Shown here: positions 41,756 through 50,231 of the stretch, in pieces
How positions within the stretch are numbered: position 1 is the first letter of the stretch
Layout of the letters: every line of letters starts with the position of its first letter
Origin: Pseudacidovorax intermedius
GTDB lineage: Bacteria > Pseudomonadota > Gammaproteobacteria > Burkholderiales > Burkholderiaceae_C
Assembly: GCF_003350475.1 (NCBI RefSeq)
Contig: NZ_QQAV01000004.1
Location: 310,001 to 374,000 of the forward strand
Reading direction: 5' to 3'
Length of the DNA stretch: 64,000 nucleotides
Program-made: the position numbers and the translations under genes
Notes under the pieces: model-generated
Databases searched by the model: none
What the model saw: the letters and a program-made list of their open reading frames with translations, nothing else
Told to the model about the DNA's origin: nothing

Positions 41756-42586
41756 ATGAACATCTTGGCCTCCCTCGCCCACCCGCCGCAGCGCAAACAG
41801 AAAGAGAACATCGCATCCGCCTGGGACACCCTGGCGCAGGCCAGCCACCTGCTGCTGGACCTCGACGGCACGCTGGTGCGGCAGAACGAGGCCGTCGATG
41901 GCGCGGCCGAGCTGCTCGCACGCTTCGAGGGCCGCTTCGCGATCGTCTCCAACAACTCCACGCACACGGCCCAGGGCCTGTCGCTTCGCCTGCGGCGGCT
42001 GGGCCTGCGCGTGCCGCCCGGGCGCATCGTGCTGGCCGGCGAATGCGCCGTGGAGCTGCTGGCGCGTCAGCAGCCCGGCGCGCGCGTGATGGTGGTCGGC
42101 AGCGCGGCCCTGCAGCGGCTCGCGACGGGCCGCGGATTGCGGCCGGTGACCGCCGAAGCCGAGGTGGTGCTGCTGGCGCTGGACCTGCGCTTCAGCCATG
42201 CCCGGCTGTCGGCCGTGGTGCACGAGCTGCGCAGCGGCGCTCGCCTGCTGGTGGCCAATGCCGACACCAGCCATCCGGGCCCGCAGGGGCGGCTGGTGCC
42301 GGAGACAGGCGCCCTGCTGGCCGCCGTGGAGGCCGCCAGCGGCGTGCGGCCCTGGTACGTCGTGGGCAAGCCCGAGCCGCTTCTCTTCGAAAAGGGGCTG
42401 CGTTGCCTCGGCGCCGATCCGGCCCGCACGCTGGTGGTGGGCGACAACCCCGCCACCGACGCCGCCGGCGCGGCCCGGCTCGGCCTGGCCTGCGTGCTGG
42501 TGGGCGATGCCGCCGGCGCCCAGGCCGCCTCCGTGGCGGAGCTGGCGGCCCTTCCGGTGCCGACTGTGCGGCTCAGTAGCGCTTGA
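41756..42586 (+). CDS. HAD-superfamily (IIA, NagD-like) phosphatase
   Basis: The 276-residue protein has all HAD motifs: motif I LLLDLDGTLV (nucleophile Asp near residue 36), motif II IVSNNST, a Lys in VVGKPEPLLF and the acidic motif VVGDNPATDAAG. The cap arrangement between motifs II and III is the IIA type found in NagD and phosphoglycolate or nitrophenyl phosphatases. It should release phosphate from a small organophosphate in the cytoplasm. It is divergent from the importer genes and overlaps the 3' end of the RpiR gene by 14 bp, so it likely processes what the transporter brings in. The ATG at 41756 gives the family length. Confidence 0.88.
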   Translation: MNILASLAHPPQRKQKENIASAWDTLAQASHLLLDLDGTLVRQNEAVDGAAELLARFEGRFAIVSNNSTHTAQGLSLRLRRLGLRVPPGRIVLAGECAVELLARQQPGARVMVVGSAALQRLATGRGLRPVTAEAEVVLLALDLRFSHARLSAVVHELRSGARLLVANADTSHPGPQGRLVPETGALLAAVEAASGVRPWYVVGKPEPLLFEKGLRCLGADPARTLVVGDNPATDAAGAARLGLACVLVGDAAGAQAASVAELAALPVPTVRLSSA

Positions 42587-43496
42587 GCGACAGCACGTCG
42601 AAGGTCTGGCGCAGGGTACGCACGGCGGTGTCGTAGTCCGACAGCGCCAGGCACGCGATCAGCACGTCGATGATCGCCAGCTGCGCGAGCCGGCTGGTCA
42701 TGGCCTCGGTGCGGAAATGGGTCTCGCGCGCCATGGTGAACAGCACCACGTCGGCAAAGGCCTGCAACGGCGACTTGCCGAAGTTGGTGATGCACACGGT
42801 GGAGGCGCCGGCCTCCTTCGCCAGCCGCGTGGCCGTCACCGTCTCGTGCGTGCTGCCGGAATGCGAGATGGTCAGCACCGCCACCTTCGCATCGGTGAGC
42901 GAGGCGCAGATCGCCTGCACATGCGAATCGACCACCACCTTGGCATTCAGGCCGATTCGCAGCATGCGGTAGTGCGCATCCTCGGCAATGGTGGCCGAGC
43001 TGCCGATGCCGTAGATCTCGATGCGCTCGGCCCGGCGCAATAGCCTGACCGCACGCTCCAGCGCCGCCGCGTCGAGCGAGGCCTGCGTGTCGTGCAGCGT
43101 CTGGATGTTGCTCTGGAAGATCTTGCGGATCACGGCCGCGGCCGTGTCCTGCGGGTCGAGGTCCTCATGGATGAACTGCACCGGCCGCACGATCTCCTGC
43201 GCCAGCGCGATCTTGACCTGCTGGAAGCCGGTCGCGCCCAGGTTCTTGCACAGGCCCACCACGCTGCCTTCGCTGGAGCCGGTGCGCTCGGCCACCTCGC
43301 TCACCGACATGTGCACCACCTCGCGCGGATGGCTGGCGATGAAGCTGGCGATGCGCTGGCCCACCGGCCCGAGCGAGGACCACAGCGTCTCGATGCGCGC
43401 GAGCACCGCCAGGGCCTGCCCGCCCGCTGCGGCCGGCTGGGGCACAGGCGCAGGCGTCTTGGCGTTGGACGGTCGGGCGGGGCTGCTGCGCTTCAT
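42573..43496 (-). CDS. RpiR (MurR) family transcriptional regulator with SIS domain
   Basis: The 307-residue protein has an N-terminal helix-turn-helix of the RpiR type (MSVSEVAERTGSSEGSVVGLCKNLGATGFQQVKIAL, ~79-114) and a C-terminal SIS sugar-phosphate-binding domain (IEIYGIGSSATIAEDAHYRML and VLTISHSGSTHETVTATRLAKEAGA). RpiR proteins respond to phosphorylated sugars or similar phosphate esters. Its position at the end of the importer/phosphatase cluster suggests it senses the imported organophosphate. The ATG at 43496 is chosen; in-frame codons further upstream (to 43628) run into the region before the next gene. Confidence 0.92.
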   Translation of the reverse strand: MKRSSPARPSNAKTPAPVPQPAAAGGQALAVLARIETLWSSLGPVGQRIASFIASHPREVVHMSVSEVAERTGSSEGSVVGLCKNLGATGFQQVKIALAQEIVRPVQFIHEDLDPQDTAAAVIRKIFQSNIQTLHDTQASLDAAALERAVRLLRRAERIEIYGIGSSATIAEDAHYRMLRIGLNAKVVVDSHVQAICASLTDAKVAVLTISHSGSTHETVTATRLAKEAGASTVCITNFGKSPLQAFADVVLFTMARETHFRTEAMTSRLAQLAIIDVLIACLALSDYDTAVRTLRQTFDVLSLKRY

Positions 43497-43593
43497 GGGG
43501 CGCGAGCTTACCCGGCGGACATGGCGCTCCCGGCTACAGGGCCCCACCCGCGCCTTCATGAGGCCGACTTGAAAGCCCGCCAAGCTGCCGGCC

Positions 43594-43791
43594 ATGTCGC
43601 CTTCCCAGCCGTTCGCCGTCCTCGCCACGCAGACGCCCCCGCCCTACCGCCGCTATGCCTGGCTGATCGTCGAACGCCTGGACGAGGAGGACGTGCCACT
43701 GTGCGAATCGCTGGGCACCTTCCCGACCCTGATGTCGGCGCTCCATGCGGGCCAGCAGGCGCTCCATCAGATGCAGTCCGAGACCCGTTGA
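43594..43791 (+). CDS. Small conserved-looking protein of unknown function (65 residues)
   Basis: The short frame encodes PPPYRRYAWLIVERLDEEDVPLCESLG followed by a helix-prone LMSALHAGQQALHQM. Amino-acid composition is balanced, with normal hydrophobic and acidic content, unlike antisense shadows in this genome, which are Arg/Ala/Pro-rich. It lies between the divergent RpiR gene and the convergent TerC gene. No signal peptide or domain is recognised. Confidence 0.55.
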   Translation: MSPSQPFAVLATQTPPPYRRYAWLIVERLDEEDVPLCESLGTFPTLMSALHAGQQALHQMQSETR

Positions 43792-43810
43792 GCCCTACGC
43801 CGCGCACAGG

Positions 43811-43845
43811 AAAAAAAGCGGCCGGGGCGCCAACCCCGGCCGCTT
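43811..43845 (-). terminator. Rho-independent terminator of the terC-like gene
   Basis: A perfect 12-bp stem (43816-43827 with 43834-43845) and a 6-nt loop are followed on the minus strand by a T run (43811-43817). It begins 20 bp after the TerC stop codon and may also limit transcription from the short gene on the other strand. Confidence 0.85.
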
Positions 43846-43864
43846 GTCGCGGGCCTGCCGACGG

Positions 43865-44878
43865 TCAGCGCGCGGCCGACTGGTCGGGCAACGACGGCGT
43901 CTCGGCCTGCTGACCGCGGGTGCGGTAGAGCGAGTACAGCACGCCACCCGCGATCAGCCCGAAGGTCACGGCCAGCGAGATCACCGGCGGGAACTTGCCG
44001 ATGAAGTTCACCAGGAAGATCTTGGTGCCGATGAACACCAGCACCAGGGCCAGCGCGTACTTGAGGTAGTGGAAGCGGTGGATCATCGCGGCCAGCGCGA
44101 AGTACAGCGCACGCAGTCCCAGGATGGCGAAGATGTTGCTGGTGTAGACGATGAACGGATCGGTGGTGATGGCGAAGATGGCCGGCACCGAGTCGACGGC
44201 GAACACCAGATCCACGATCTCGATCAGCACCAGGGCCAGCAGCAGCGGCGTCGCGAAGCGGGCCACGCGGCCGGTCTTGGGGTCCACCTCCTTCACCGTG
44301 AAGGCATTGCCGCGCAGGCCCTCGGTCACCCGCATGCGGCCGCGAAGGAAGCGCAGCACCGGGTTGCTGGCGATGTCGGGCTCGGCGTCGGCCATGCGCC
44401 ACATCTTGATGCCGGTGAACACCAGGAAGGCGCCGAAGAAGTACAGCACCCAGCTGAAGTTCGTCACCAGGGCCGCGCCTGCGCCGATGAGCAGCGCCCG
44501 CAGCACGATCACGCCCAGGATGCCCCAGAACAACACCCGGTGCTGGTACTGCCGCGGAATGGCGAAGAAGCTGAAGATCAGCGCGATGACGAAGACGTTG
44601 TCCATCGACAGCGACTTCTCGATCATGAAGCCGGTGAGGTATTCCATGCCGCTCTGCGCACCCAGGCTCCACCAGACCCAGCCGCCGAAGAGCAGCGCCA
44701 CGCTGATGTAGCCGCCCGAGAGCAGCAGGCTTTCGCGCACGCCGATCTCGCGGTCGCCCTTGTGCAGCACGCCCAGATCGAGCGCCAGCAGGGTGACCAC
44801 GATGGCCATGAAGGCCAGCCAGAGGCCGGCGGGCCGGCCGAGGAAGTCGGCCGCCAGGAAGGAGAGCAATGTTTCCAT
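43865..44878 (-). CDS. TerC/Alx family integral membrane protein
   Basis: The 337-residue protein is predicted to have about nine transmembrane helices and carries the conserved TerC features: LWLAFMAIVVTLLALDLGVLH, EKSLSMDNVFVIALIFSFF and VFAVDSVPAIFAITTDPF, with the acidic residues D in LSMDN and AVDS that form the metal site. Alx/TerC proteins export manganese or act in alkaline and metal stress. A ~40-residue cytoplasmic loop (MADAEPDIASNP to RVARFATP) splits the two halves. It is divergent from an NhaR-like regulator 107 bp away. Confidence 0.92.
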   Translation of the reverse strand: METLLSFLAADFLGRPAGLWLAFMAIVVTLLALDLGVLHKGDREIGVRESLLLSGGYISVALLFGGWVWWSLGAQSGMEYLTGFMIEKSLSMDNVFVIALIFSFFAIPRQYQHRVLFWGILGVIVLRALLIGAGAALVTNFSWVLYFFGAFLVFTGIKMWRMADAEPDIASNPVLRFLRGRMRVTEGLRGNAFTVKEVDPKTGRVARFATPLLLALVLIEIVDLVFAVDSVPAIFAITTDPFIVYTSNIFAILGLRALYFALAAMIHRFHYLKYALALVLVFIGTKIFLVNFIGKFPPVISLAVTFGLIAGGVLYSLYRTRGQQAETPSLPDQSAAR

Positions 44879-44985
44879 GTTGTCGGTGGGTGGAGTGGAA
44901 CTGGCGGCGATGATGCCCAGCCTTTCACCTAAGAAAAACCAGCCGGAAGTGGACGAACCCTTCGGTTTTTTCGAAACTTGAAGGC

Positions 44986-45882
44986 ATGGCCTCCTACGAC
45001 TTCAACTACCGTCACCTGCACTACTTCTGGACCGTGGCGCGCGAGGGCGGCTTTTCCAAGGCGGCCGCGCGGCTGGGCGTCGCGGTGCAGACAGTGAGCG
45101 CCCAGGTGCGCGAGCTGGAGAAGTCGCTGGGTCACCAGCTGCTCAAGCCCGAAGGCCGCAGCGTCGCGCTGACCGAGGCGGGCATGGCCGCGCTGCAGCG
45201 GGCCGAGGAGATCTTCCAGCTCGGCCAGGAGCTGCCCGAGCTGGTCCGCCAGGCCGCCACCGAGCCGGCGGTGCGCCTGGCCGTCGGGCTGTCGGACGGC
45301 ATCTCCAAGCTCGCCGCGCATGCGATGGTGGAGCCGGTGTTGCACACCCCGGCCCTGCGCCTGGTCTGCCATGAGGGGGAACTGGAGCAACTGCTGGGCG
45401 AGCTGGCCATGCACCACCTCGACATGGTTCTGGCCGGCCAGCCGGCGCCCTCCAGGCCGGCCCTGCGGCTGAGCAGCCATCGCATTGCCGAGGCACCCGT
45501 CGACTGGTGGGGGCCGGCGGCGCTGGTGCGTGCGGCCGCCATGCGCCAGTTTCCCCAGAGCCTGGCCGACCTGCCCGTGCTGCTGCCGACCGCGCATTCG
45601 GCCCTGCGACCACAACTGGAGCGCTGGTTCGACCGGCATGGCCTGCGCCCGCGCGTGGCGGGCGAGTTCGAGGATTCCGCGCTGCTGGCGGTGTTCGCGG
45701 CCCGTGGGCTGGGAGTGTTTCCGGTCAGCCGGCTCGGGGCCGGCGACCTGGGGCTGATGCGCGGGCTGCGGCTGCTGGGCCGCAGCGACGACCTGCAGGA
45801 GGAGATCCACCTGATCCGGTCACGGCGGGGCCAGCATCATCCGCTGGTGCAGCAGATCGAAGCCCACGCCCGCGCACGCTGA
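44986..45882 (+). CDS. nhaR: NhaR-like LysR family transcriptional activator
   Basis: The 298-residue protein begins FNYRHLHYFWTVAREGGFSKAAARLGVAVQTVSAQVRELEKSLG, the characteristic NhaR helix-turn-helix with the HYFW lead and QTVSAQ recognition helix. It continues with a LysR-type effector domain that ends in a Gln/His/Arg-rich tail. NhaR in enterobacteria activates a Na+/H+ antiporter in response to Na+ and alkaline pH. Here no antiporter is adjacent; a TerC/Alx-like transporter is divergent. GAAGG precedes the ATG at 44986. Confidence 0.88.
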   Translation: MASYDFNYRHLHYFWTVAREGGFSKAAARLGVAVQTVSAQVRELEKSLGHQLLKPEGRSVALTEAGMAALQRAEEIFQLGQELPELVRQAATEPAVRLAVGLSDGISKLAAHAMVEPVLHTPALRLVCHEGELEQLLGELAMHHLDMVLAGQPAPSRPALRLSSHRIAEAPVDWWGPAALVRAAAMRQFPQSLADLPVLLPTAHSALRPQLERWFDRHGLRPRVAGEFEDSALLAVFAARGLGVFPVSRLGAGDLGLMRGLRLLGRSDDLQEEIHLIRSRRGQHHPLVQQIEAHARAR

Positions 45883-45936
45883 GCGCGCACGCCGGCGACG
45901 CGAAGGGTGACCGGAACAGGCGAGGGCGGGAAGAAG

Positions 45937-46290
45937 TCAGCAGGCGAGCGCCGCGCTCAGTACCTGCGCCAGCACCAACTGATTGCCATCGGGATCACGC
46001 AGGAAGGCGATGCGCACGGCATCCGCATCCTGGCGCCGGGTCGGACGCAGGCCGGCGCCGTCCATCTGTTCCAGCTGCTGGTCCAGGTCGTCGACCACCA
46101 TCGTGACCGACGCACCCGCCGCACCCCGCGTCTGTCGCATCAGCCGAAGGCAACAACCACCTTCGAAGCGCCATTCGGCGACTTCGGCATCGCGGCGCAC
46201 GGGCGCGCTGCCGATGAGCAGCGCATACCACGCGATGGATTGGTCCAGGTCCTTCACGGCCACGCCGGCCAGCATGTTGGTGATGCGCAT
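45937..46290 (-). CDS. VOC (glyoxalase-like) family protein
   Basis: The 117-residue protein is a single VOC module: MLAGVAVKDLDQSIAWYALLIG at the first strand/helix, VTMVVDDLDQQLEQMDGAG at the second half, and FLRDPDGNQLVLAQ with the typical DPDGNxL end. The usual metal ligands are only partly present (Val/Ala at the first position, Leu/Val near the last), so a binding rather than catalytic function is possible. It stands alone between the nhaR-like gene and the methyltransferase gene. The ATG at 46290 gives the normal module length. Confidence 0.82.
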   Translation of the reverse strand: MRITNMLAGVAVKDLDQSIAWYALLIGSAPVRRDAEVAEWRFEGGCCLRLMRQTRGAAGASVTMVVDDLDQQLEQMDGAGLRPTRRQDADAVRIAFLRDPDGNQLVLAQVLSAALAC

Positions 46291-46431
46291 GGGTGTCTCT
46301 GCAGTTTGCGCGCTCAATATGCGACCGAGCCGGGCGGGGGATCGAGAGACGTCGGCGTAGGACTACGTAGGATCGCAGCCCGCCTTATCGCACCGACCCT
46401 GGCCCTACCGGGTTGCGGCCGACGGGCGCCC

Positions 46432-47031
46432 TCAGGCCCGGCGAACGAAGACCAGCAGCAGGTTGTTGGCCGGCATGTCCACGCGCTCCATCGCGTCGAG
46501 CCCGGCCTCGGCGGCCTTTGCAGCGACCTCGGCCAGCGTCCGCAGCCCCCAGGCGGGATTGCGGCGACGCAGGTCGGCATCGAAGGCCGCGTTGCTGGGG
46601 GCCAGGGGCTCGCCTTCGACCACATAGGGGCCATAGAGCACCAGCAGCCCGCCCGGCCGCAGCGCCCGGCCCGCGCCCCGCATCAAGCCTTCTGTGCAGT
46701 CCCAGGGCGAGATGTGGACCATGTTGGCGCAGTACACGGCGTCCAGGCTGGCGGGTGCGACGGGCCAGGCCTCGCGCACATCCAGCGCCACCGGCGCCAG
46801 CACCTGGGGCAGGTTGGCCGTGCGCGCCGCGATGGCGGGCAGCAGGGTGGCGTCGGGCTCGGTGGGCAGCCAGGTCCATTCGGGCAGCGCCGCCGCAAAG
46901 TGCGCCGCATGCTGGCCGGTGCCGGCCGCCACCTCCAGCATGTGGCCGCGCACCGGCAGCAGGCGCAGCAACTCGGCCAGGATCGGCCCCTTGTTGCGCT
47001 CGGCCGCCGGGCTGGTGATCAGGCCCGGCAC
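46432..47031 (-). CDS. SAM-dependent methyltransferase, DUF938 type
   Basis: The 199-residue protein starts with the DUF938 pattern (SPAAERNKGPILAELLRLLP) followed by the AdoMet motif MLEVAAGTGQHAAHFA (near residue 31) and post-motif DAVYCANMVHISPWDCTEGL. It ends LLLVFVRRA. The start is a GTG at 47031; no ATG is available in frame downstream of the thiolase stop at 47063. Substrate unknown. It follows the thiolase gene closely (31 bp) in the same direction. Confidence 0.85.
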   Translation of the reverse strand: MPGLITSPAAERNKGPILAELLRLLPVRGHMLEVAAGTGQHAAHFAAALPEWTWLPTEPDATLLPAIAARTANLPQVLAPVALDVREAWPVAPASLDAVYCANMVHISPWDCTEGLMRGAGRALRPGGLLVLYGPYVVEGEPLAPSNAAFDADLRRRNPAWGLRTLAEVAAKAAEAGLDAMERVDMPANNLLLVFVRRA

Positions 47032-47062
47032 CGCGTCGGCCTCGTTCTGAAGTGCATGCGCC

Positions 47063-48250
47063 TCACACGCGCTCGAAGATGGCGGCGATGCCCTGGCCGC
47101 CGCCGATGCACATGGTCACCAGCGCATAGCGGCCCTGCACCCGGTGCAGCTCGGCCAGCGCCTTGACGGTGATGATGGCGCCCGTCGCACCCACCGGATG
47201 GCCCAGCGAAATGCCCGAGCCGTTGGGGTTGACCTTGGCCGGGTCGAAGTCCAGCTCCTTCATCACGGCACAGGCCTGGGCGGCGAAGGCCTCGTTGGAC
47301 TCGATGACGTCCAGGTCGCTCACCTTCAGGCCGGTGCGTGCCAGCACCTTGCGCGTGGCCGGCACCGGGCCGATGCCCATGTAGGCCGGCTCCACGCCCG
47401 CATGGGCATAACCGACAAGGCGCGCCAGCGGCTTCAGACCCAGGGCCTTCACCCGCTCGCCCTCGGCCAGCACCACGGCGCCGGCGCCGTCGTTGATGCC
47501 CGACGCGTTGCCAGCGGTCACCGTGCCACCCTCTTTCTTGAAGGCAGGCTTCATGCCGGCCAGCACCTCGACGGTGGTGGACGCCTTGACATGCTCGTCG
47601 GTGTCGAAGACGACCACGCCCTTGCGGGTCTTGATCTCGACCGGGACGATCTGGTCCTTGAACCGACCGGCAGCGATTGCGGCGGCCGCGCGCCGATGGC
47701 TCTCAGCAGCCAGCGCGTCCTGCTGCTCGCGCGTGATGCCGTGGCGCTCGGCCACGTTCTCGGCCGTGATGCCCATGTGGATCTTCTGCCAGGGGTCGTG
47801 CAGGATGCCCAGCATGTAGTCCACCAGCTGCACGTCGCCCATGCGGGCGCCGTAGCGGGCGGCGGTGTCGAAGTAGGGGCCGCGGCTCATCGACTCGGAG
47901 CCGGCGCCGATGGCGATGTCGCAGTCGCCCAGCGCAATGGCCTGCGCCGCCGAGACGATGGCCTGCAGGCCAGAGCCGCACAGCCGGTTGACGTTGAAGG
48001 CCGGCGTCTCGATGGGGCAGCCGGCGTCGATGGCGGCCACGCGGCTGAGGTAGGCGTCCTTGGTGTCGGTGGGGATCACGTTGCCCATCACCACATGGCC
48101 GATGGCGTCCGGCGCCACGCCGCTGCGCGTCAGCGCGGCCTTCACGGCGGTGGTGGCCAGCTGGGTGTTAGGGACGTCCTTGAGCGCGCCGCCGAAGGTG
48201 CCGATGGCCGTGCGGGCGGTGCCGACGACGTAGATGTCGCGTGGGGTCAT
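47063..48250 (-). CDS. bktB: Acetyl-CoA acetyltransferase / beta-ketothiolase (BktB-like)
   Basis: The 395-residue protein has all thiolase motifs: nucleophilic Cys in NRLCGSGLQAI (~88-98), catalytic His in NGSGISLGHPVGATGA near residue 345 and the C-terminal Cys in MCIGGGQGIAAIFERV. Over its whole length it resembles the BktB beta-ketothiolase of Cupriavidus in motif order and in the IHMGITAENVAE and VPATRKVLARTGLKVSDLD regions. It should condense or cleave acyl-CoAs (3-ketovaleryl/acetoacetyl range). An enoyl-CoA hydratase gene lies 39 bp upstream in the same operon. Confidence 0.92.
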   Translation of the reverse strand: MTPRDIYVVGTARTAIGTFGGALKDVPNTQLATTAVKAALTRSGVAPDAIGHVVMGNVIPTDTKDAYLSRVAAIDAGCPIETPAFNVNRLCGSGLQAIVSAAQAIALGDCDIAIGAGSESMSRGPYFDTAARYGARMGDVQLVDYMLGILHDPWQKIHMGITAENVAERHGITREQQDALAAESHRRAAAAIAAGRFKDQIVPVEIKTRKGVVVFDTDEHVKASTTVEVLAGMKPAFKKEGGTVTAGNASGINDGAGAVVLAEGERVKALGLKPLARLVGYAHAGVEPAYMGIGPVPATRKVLARTGLKVSDLDVIESNEAFAAQACAVMKELDFDPAKVNPNGSGISLGHPVGATGAIITVKALAELHRVQGRYALVTMCIGGGQGIAAIFERV

Positions 48251-48289
48251 GGTGAAGTCCTCGTCGTAAAAAAAGGGGGGGTGCCGCGT

Positions 48290-49075
48290 TCAGCGGCCCT
48301 GGAAGGCGGGCTTGCGCCGGGCGAAGAAGGCGTCCACGCCCTCGCGGAAGTCGGCCGTGGCGGCACAGACCTGGAAGGCCTCTTCCTCGGCCGCCAACTG
48401 TGCCGGAAGATCACGCTCGACGCTGCCGCGCAGGAGACGCCGCAGCTGGCCAAGCGCCCGCGTGGGGCCGGCCGCCAGCCGCTGGGCCAGCGCCAGGGCC
48501 TCCGCCGGCAACGCGTCGGCCTCGACCACGCGGTTGATCAGGCCCATGCGCTCGGCAGCCTCCGTGTCGAGCATGTCGCCCAGCAGGGCGATCTCCAGCG
48601 CACGGCGCAGGCCCACCCATCGCGGCAATGCCCACGACGCACCGACGTCGCAACTAGCGCCGATGTTGACGTAGGCCAGGTTGAAGCGGGTGCCCTTGGC
48701 CGCCAGCACGAAGTCGGCCTGCAGCATCAGACTCAGGCCGGCGCCCGCGGCCACGCCGTGCACCTGGGCGACGACGGGCAAGTCCAGCGTCGCCAGCAAC
48801 TGCAGGGCCTCGTGCAGCGGGCCGATCAGCGCCGCCGCACCGCCCTGCGGATCGGCCGAGAGCACGCCCAGGTCGCCACCCGCCATGAAGCCCTTGCCTT
48901 CGCCGCACAGCAGCAGGGCCCGCACGCCCGGATCGGCGGCCAGCCCCCGCACGGCCGCCAGGAAGGCCTGGGCCATCGGCACGTCGATGGCGTTGAGCGC
49001 CTGGGGCCGGTTGAATCGCAGGATGGCCACAGCGCCTTCGCGCGAGGTCAGCAGGGGGGATGCGTCGTCGCTCAT
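48290..49075 (-). CDS. Enoyl-CoA hydratase/isomerase family protein
   Basis: The 261-residue crotonase-fold protein has LLCGEGKGFMAGGDLGVLS (oxyanion-hole Gly region, residues ~58-76), QVHGVAAGAGLSLMLQADFVLA (second oxyanion hole, ~102-123) and NIGASCDVGASWALPRWVG. At the two catalytic Glu positions of classical hydratases the sequence shows other residues (GASCDVGAS), as in isomerases and other crotonase enzymes. It probably works with the adjacent thiolase in acyl-CoA turnover. The ATG at 49075 is the family start; the longer frame runs through the intergenic region. Confidence 0.9.
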   Translation of the reverse strand: MSDDASPLLTSREGAVAILRFNRPQALNAIDVPMAQAFLAAVRGLAADPGVRALLLCGEGKGFMAGGDLGVLSADPQGGAAALIGPLHEALQLLATLDLPVVAQVHGVAAGAGLSLMLQADFVLAAKGTRFNLAYVNIGASCDVGASWALPRWVGLRRALEIALLGDMLDTEAAERMGLINRVVEADALPAEALALAQRLAAGPTRALGQLRRLLRGSVERDLPAQLAAEEEAFQVCAATADFREGVDAFFARRKPAFQGR

Positions 49076-49272
49076 GCTCGTTTGTCTCCAATGAAGGACG
49101 CCCGCCGCCGGCGATGGACGGGCGGGCCGCCGGATTCTAGGGACGGCCTCCTGCGGCGCGCGCCCCGGCGCCGCGCCGGTCGCCGATGCCGCCCACGCGC
49201 CACCCATGCCGGCGCGCGGCGGGAGCGCCGCACAATGCGCGCACTTCCACTTCCCCCAAAGAGCCACCGCCC

Positions 49273-50055
49273 ATGCTCACCCGTCGTTTCTTCTCCTTCG
49301 CCGCCACCGCCCTGGTCGCCGGCCTCACGCTGATCTCGACCGCCCACGCCGGCCCGCGCCTGGACCGCGTGCTGGACACCAAGGTGCTGCGCGTCGGCAC
49401 CCCCGGCGACTACCGGCCCTTTGCCATCAAGACCGACAGCGGCTATTCCGGCCACGACATCGATCTGGTCGAGCGCATGGCGAAGGAACTGGGCGTTCGC
49501 ATCGAATGGGTGCCCACCACCTGGCCCAACCTGCTCAAGGACATGCAGGCCGACAAGTACGACCTGGCCGTGGGCGGCATCACCCGCAACGTGACCCGCA
49601 TGCGCGTGGTGGCCATGCTCCCGGGCTACGCGCCCTTCGGCAAGGTGGCACTGGTGCGGGCGGCCGACAAGACCAGGTTCACCACGCTCGAATCGCTCAA
49701 CCAGCCCGGCGTGCGCGTCATCAAGAACCCCGGCGGCACCAACGAGGCCTTCGTGCTGGAGAACCTCAAGGCCGCCCAGGTCAGCACGCACGAGAAGAAC
49801 GCCGAGATCCCCGCGCTGATCGCCGAGGGCAAGGGCGACGTGATGATCACCGAGACTTACGAGGCGCTGGTCTATGCCAAAGCCGACCCGCGCCTGCATG
49901 CCGCCTTCATCGACACGCCGCTGACGCCGCCGAGCAAGCTGGGCTTCATGCTGCCGGCCGACGACACCGACTACCTGCGCGTGATGAACTTCGTCTGGGA
50001 CCAGCTGGAGACGCGCGGCGCGCTCAAGCAGGCCGCAGACAAGTGGTTGAAATAA
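49273..50055 (+). CDS. PheC-like periplasmic protein (cyclohexadienyl dehydratase / amino-acid-binding family)
   Basis: The 260-residue protein has a signal peptide (MLTRRFFSFAATALVAGLTLISTAHA) and a periplasmic solute-binding fold closely patterned on cyclohexadienyl dehydratase PheC: RLDRVLDTKVLRVGTPGDYRPF, VPTTWPNLLKDMQADKYDLAVGGI and the loop VIKNPGGTNEAFVLENLK. PheC converts prephenate or arogenate to phenylpyruvate or phenylalanine in the periplasm. Closely related proteins are plain amino-acid binders, and sequence alone cannot separate them. It is monocistronic, between an enoyl-CoA hydratase and an amidase, both on the other strand. Confidence 0.82.
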   Translation: MLTRRFFSFAATALVAGLTLISTAHAGPRLDRVLDTKVLRVGTPGDYRPFAIKTDSGYSGHDIDLVERMAKELGVRIEWVPTTWPNLLKDMQADKYDLAVGGITRNVTRMRVVAMLPGYAPFGKVALVRAADKTRFTTLESLNQPGVRVIKNPGGTNEAFVLENLKAAQVSTHEKNAEIPALIAEGKGDVMITETYEALVYAKADPRLHAAFIDTPLTPPSKLGFMLPADDTDYLRVMNFVWDQLETRGALKQAADKWLK

Positions 50056-50057
50056 AG

Positions 50058-50110
50058 ATCGCCCCCAGGCTGCGCGCTTCGCGCTCCGCCAACCCCCTCG
50101 CGGGGGCACA
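50058..50110. repeat. Dispersed REP-like intergenic element with hairpin
   Basis: The stretch ATCGCCCCCAGGCTGCGCGC onward through CTTCGCGCTCCGCCAACCCCC and TCGCGGGGGC contains a GCGC-rich inverted pair and a CCCCC-TCGC-GGGGG hairpin (50093-50097 with 50102-50106). It starts right after the PheC-like stop codon. Elements of this look are common downstream of genes in Comamonadaceae, from general recollection of such genomes. The hairpin may serve as transcription terminator. Confidence 0.5.
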
Positions 50111-50231
50111 TCCAGCGGCCCAGCACAGCCGGTTCCGCGGATGTCTGCGCATGGCCTGCTCCGCGGCCTTCTGAACGGCCAGCGCCGGGGTGCCGTCGGC
50201 GGCGACTTCCTGAGCCGCCAGGCGATCCGGG

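Noticed and set aside
44879..44985. Search for a yybP-ykoY manganese riboswitch before the terC-like gene
   Set aside because: Only 107 bp separate it from nhaR and no conserved riboswitch core or paired helices were recognised.
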